Shown here: in pieces, positions 40,073 to 40,923 of the stretch | Layout: each line of letters opens with the position of its first letter | Numbering within the stretch: position 1 is the first letter of the stretch | Assembly (NCBI RefSeq): GCF_003231305.1 | Contig: NZ_QKVM01000055.1 | Coordinates: 1-40,923 of the forward strand | DNA from: Pseudomonas sichuanensis | GTDB taxonomy: Bacteria; Pseudomonadota; Gammaproteobacteria; Pseudomonadales; Pseudomonadaceae | DNA length: 40,923 bases | Reading direction: 5' to 3' | Translations under genes and position numbers: made by a program | The notes under the pieces: generated by a model | Database searches by the model: none | What the model was told of the DNA's origin: nothing | Seen by the model: the letters and a program-made list of their open reading frames with translations, nothing else

Positions 40073-40923
40073 CCTATCGCATCGTGATTTTCGGCAAGGG
40101 GCAGGGCCTGGTGGGCGACCGCACCACCACCGGCGCCACCTGCATCGGAGACCGCGCAGCGGGTAACGTGAATGGCCGTGCCTGGCTGCTCGAAGGCGAC
40201 CAGACCACCGCCTGCCCGAAGTGCGGACAGGTGGGCACCCTCATCGACGGCGAACAGCGCTTCCTCCAGGATGGCGTACCCACCGTCGTCGACGGCGCCC
40301 GCGTGCGCTGTGGCTGCCCGCTGGGCAGCAACCGCCTGATCGCATCGTCCCAGGCCGCCCCGGCCAAGGCGCCTGTCACTTCACCGGTGGCTGCTGAACG
40401 CGCCACACTCACCCCACAAGCCGCCATGGCGACCCCTTCAGGGCTGCAACCCGGTTTCTATATCGTGCCGCGCAGCATGACCGGCGAGCAGGTGCTGCAA
40501 CAGCTGGCCGCGCTGCCGGGCAACCTGCCGCTGTCGCTGGTGCATCGCCTCAACCCCACCTTCGACCAAGGCTTCAAGGCGGGCGAGCTATTCGTGCTTG
40601 GCGCCCCCGAGCACAGCTACGCCTGCACTCGCGAAGAAGCCGAACTGATGGCTGCGGCCCGCAGTGCCCGGGCGTCGCTGGCGCAGCTTAGCACCGAAGA
40701 AGCCGACTTCATGATGCGACATATGGCCGAGATCGCCGGTGTGCTCAACGGCGCGAGCCAGTCGATGGGGGTGGGCAAGGACATGCTGTCGCGGGGGCTG
40801 GGGCAGGTGGAAGACACGCTCAAAGGCATCGAGCGTTTGCACCAGCGCGAGTTCGTTGCGCACCGGCACCTGAACAGCCCGCAGTTCTTCGCCGAGCGCA
40901 AGGCGCTGTATGGCCAGCTGAAC
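40069..40923 (+). CDS. PAAR-domain protein, probable type VI secretion spike/effector (3' end cut)
   Basis: 285 codons are visible and the frame stays open at the window edge. Residues about 12-92 form a PAAR domain (VGDRTTTGA, NGRAWLLEGD, CPKCG, VDGARVRCGCPLGSNR), with Cys25, Cys49, Cys52, Cys81 and Cys83 as possible zinc ligands. PAAR proteins cap the VgrG spike of the type VI secretion system and often carry a toxin. A Pro/Ala linker (92-126) is followed by a LysM-like segment (about 129-178; FYIVPRSMTGEQVLQQL and LNPTFDQGFKAGELFVLG) and then a helical region to the edge (about 185-285). The C-terminal domain is missing, so the toxin type is unknown. No T6SS gene or immunity gene is visible, so it looks like an orphan effector. 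Confidence 0.82.
   Translation, partial: MTYRIVIFGKGQGLVGDRTTTGATCIGDRAAGNVNGRAWLLEGDQTTACPKCGQVGTLIDGEQRFLQDGVPTVVDGARVRCGCPLGSNRLIASSQAAPAKAPVTSPVAAERATLTPQAAMATPSGLQPGFYIVPRSMTGEQVLQQLAALPGNLPLSLVHRLNPTFDQGFKAGELFVLGAPEHSYACTREEAELMAAARSARASLAQLSTEEADFMMRHMAEIAGVLNGASQSMGVGKDMLSRGLGQVEDTLKGIERLHQREFVAHRHLNSPQFFAERKALYGQLN

Overview
The window is a chromosomal segment of a high-GC gammaproteobacterium, almost certainly Pseudomonas and most likely of the P. putida group. The reasons are the gene order truA-trpF-accD-folC-SPOR-cvpA-purF-metZ, the paired REP palindromes with the core GCGGGGCAAGCCCGCTCCCAC, and the Pseudomonas-type hypothetical families (DUF2242, DUF1853, DUF2797, DUF5629). This assignment rests on recognition of families and order; no database search was run.

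Region 1 (1-9155, all +) is a housekeeping block: tRNA pseudouridylation (truA), tryptophan synthesis (trpF), fatty-acid initiation (accD), folate polyglutamylation (folC), a SPOR-domain envelope protein, then cvpA-purF, metZ and an SDR oxidoreductase. Overlapping stop/start codons tie accD to folC, folC to the SPOR gene, and metZ to the SDR gene. Region 2 (9181-10086) is a tRNA island: a terminator, one good promoter, tRNA-Val(TAC) and three tRNA-Asp(GTC). The last two tRNA-Asp genes lie in a tandemly duplicated 218-bp unit with its own conserved hairpins.

Region 3 (10116-21832) is accessory and sensory: a chemoreceptor, a DUF2242 lipoprotein, a small acidic ORF, a 136-bp nested palindrome, an AraC regulator coupled to a nitrilase-fold protein that has lost catalytic residues, 2,4-dienoyl-CoA reductase (fadH), a PLP enzyme of the ACC deaminase/D-cysteine desulfhydrase family, cytochrome b561, a WG-repeat lipoprotein and DUF1853. 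Region 4 (21922-28423, +) is a compact operon: nadK, a metallophosphatase, a GlpG-like rhomboid protease, DUF1315, DUF2797 and pepN. Region 5 (28652-34253) holds a YCF48-type periplasmic protein coupled to an RND/MMPL exporter, a DUF5629 protein overlapping an exported lactonase, and two tiny ORFs (a 58-aa secreted protein and a 20-aa hydrophobic peptide).

Region 6 (34260-39729, -) is the operon sbcD-sbcC-gst, in which all three genes overlap by 4 bp; sbcCD acts in DNA-end and hairpin processing. Region 7 (40025 to the end, +) starts a PAAR-domain gene, preceded by an overlapping 15-codon leader ORF. It reads as a type VI secretion spike/effector cut off by the window edge, and it is the most likely entrance to an interesting system. 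There is no CRISPR array, transposase, integrase or rRNA in the window.
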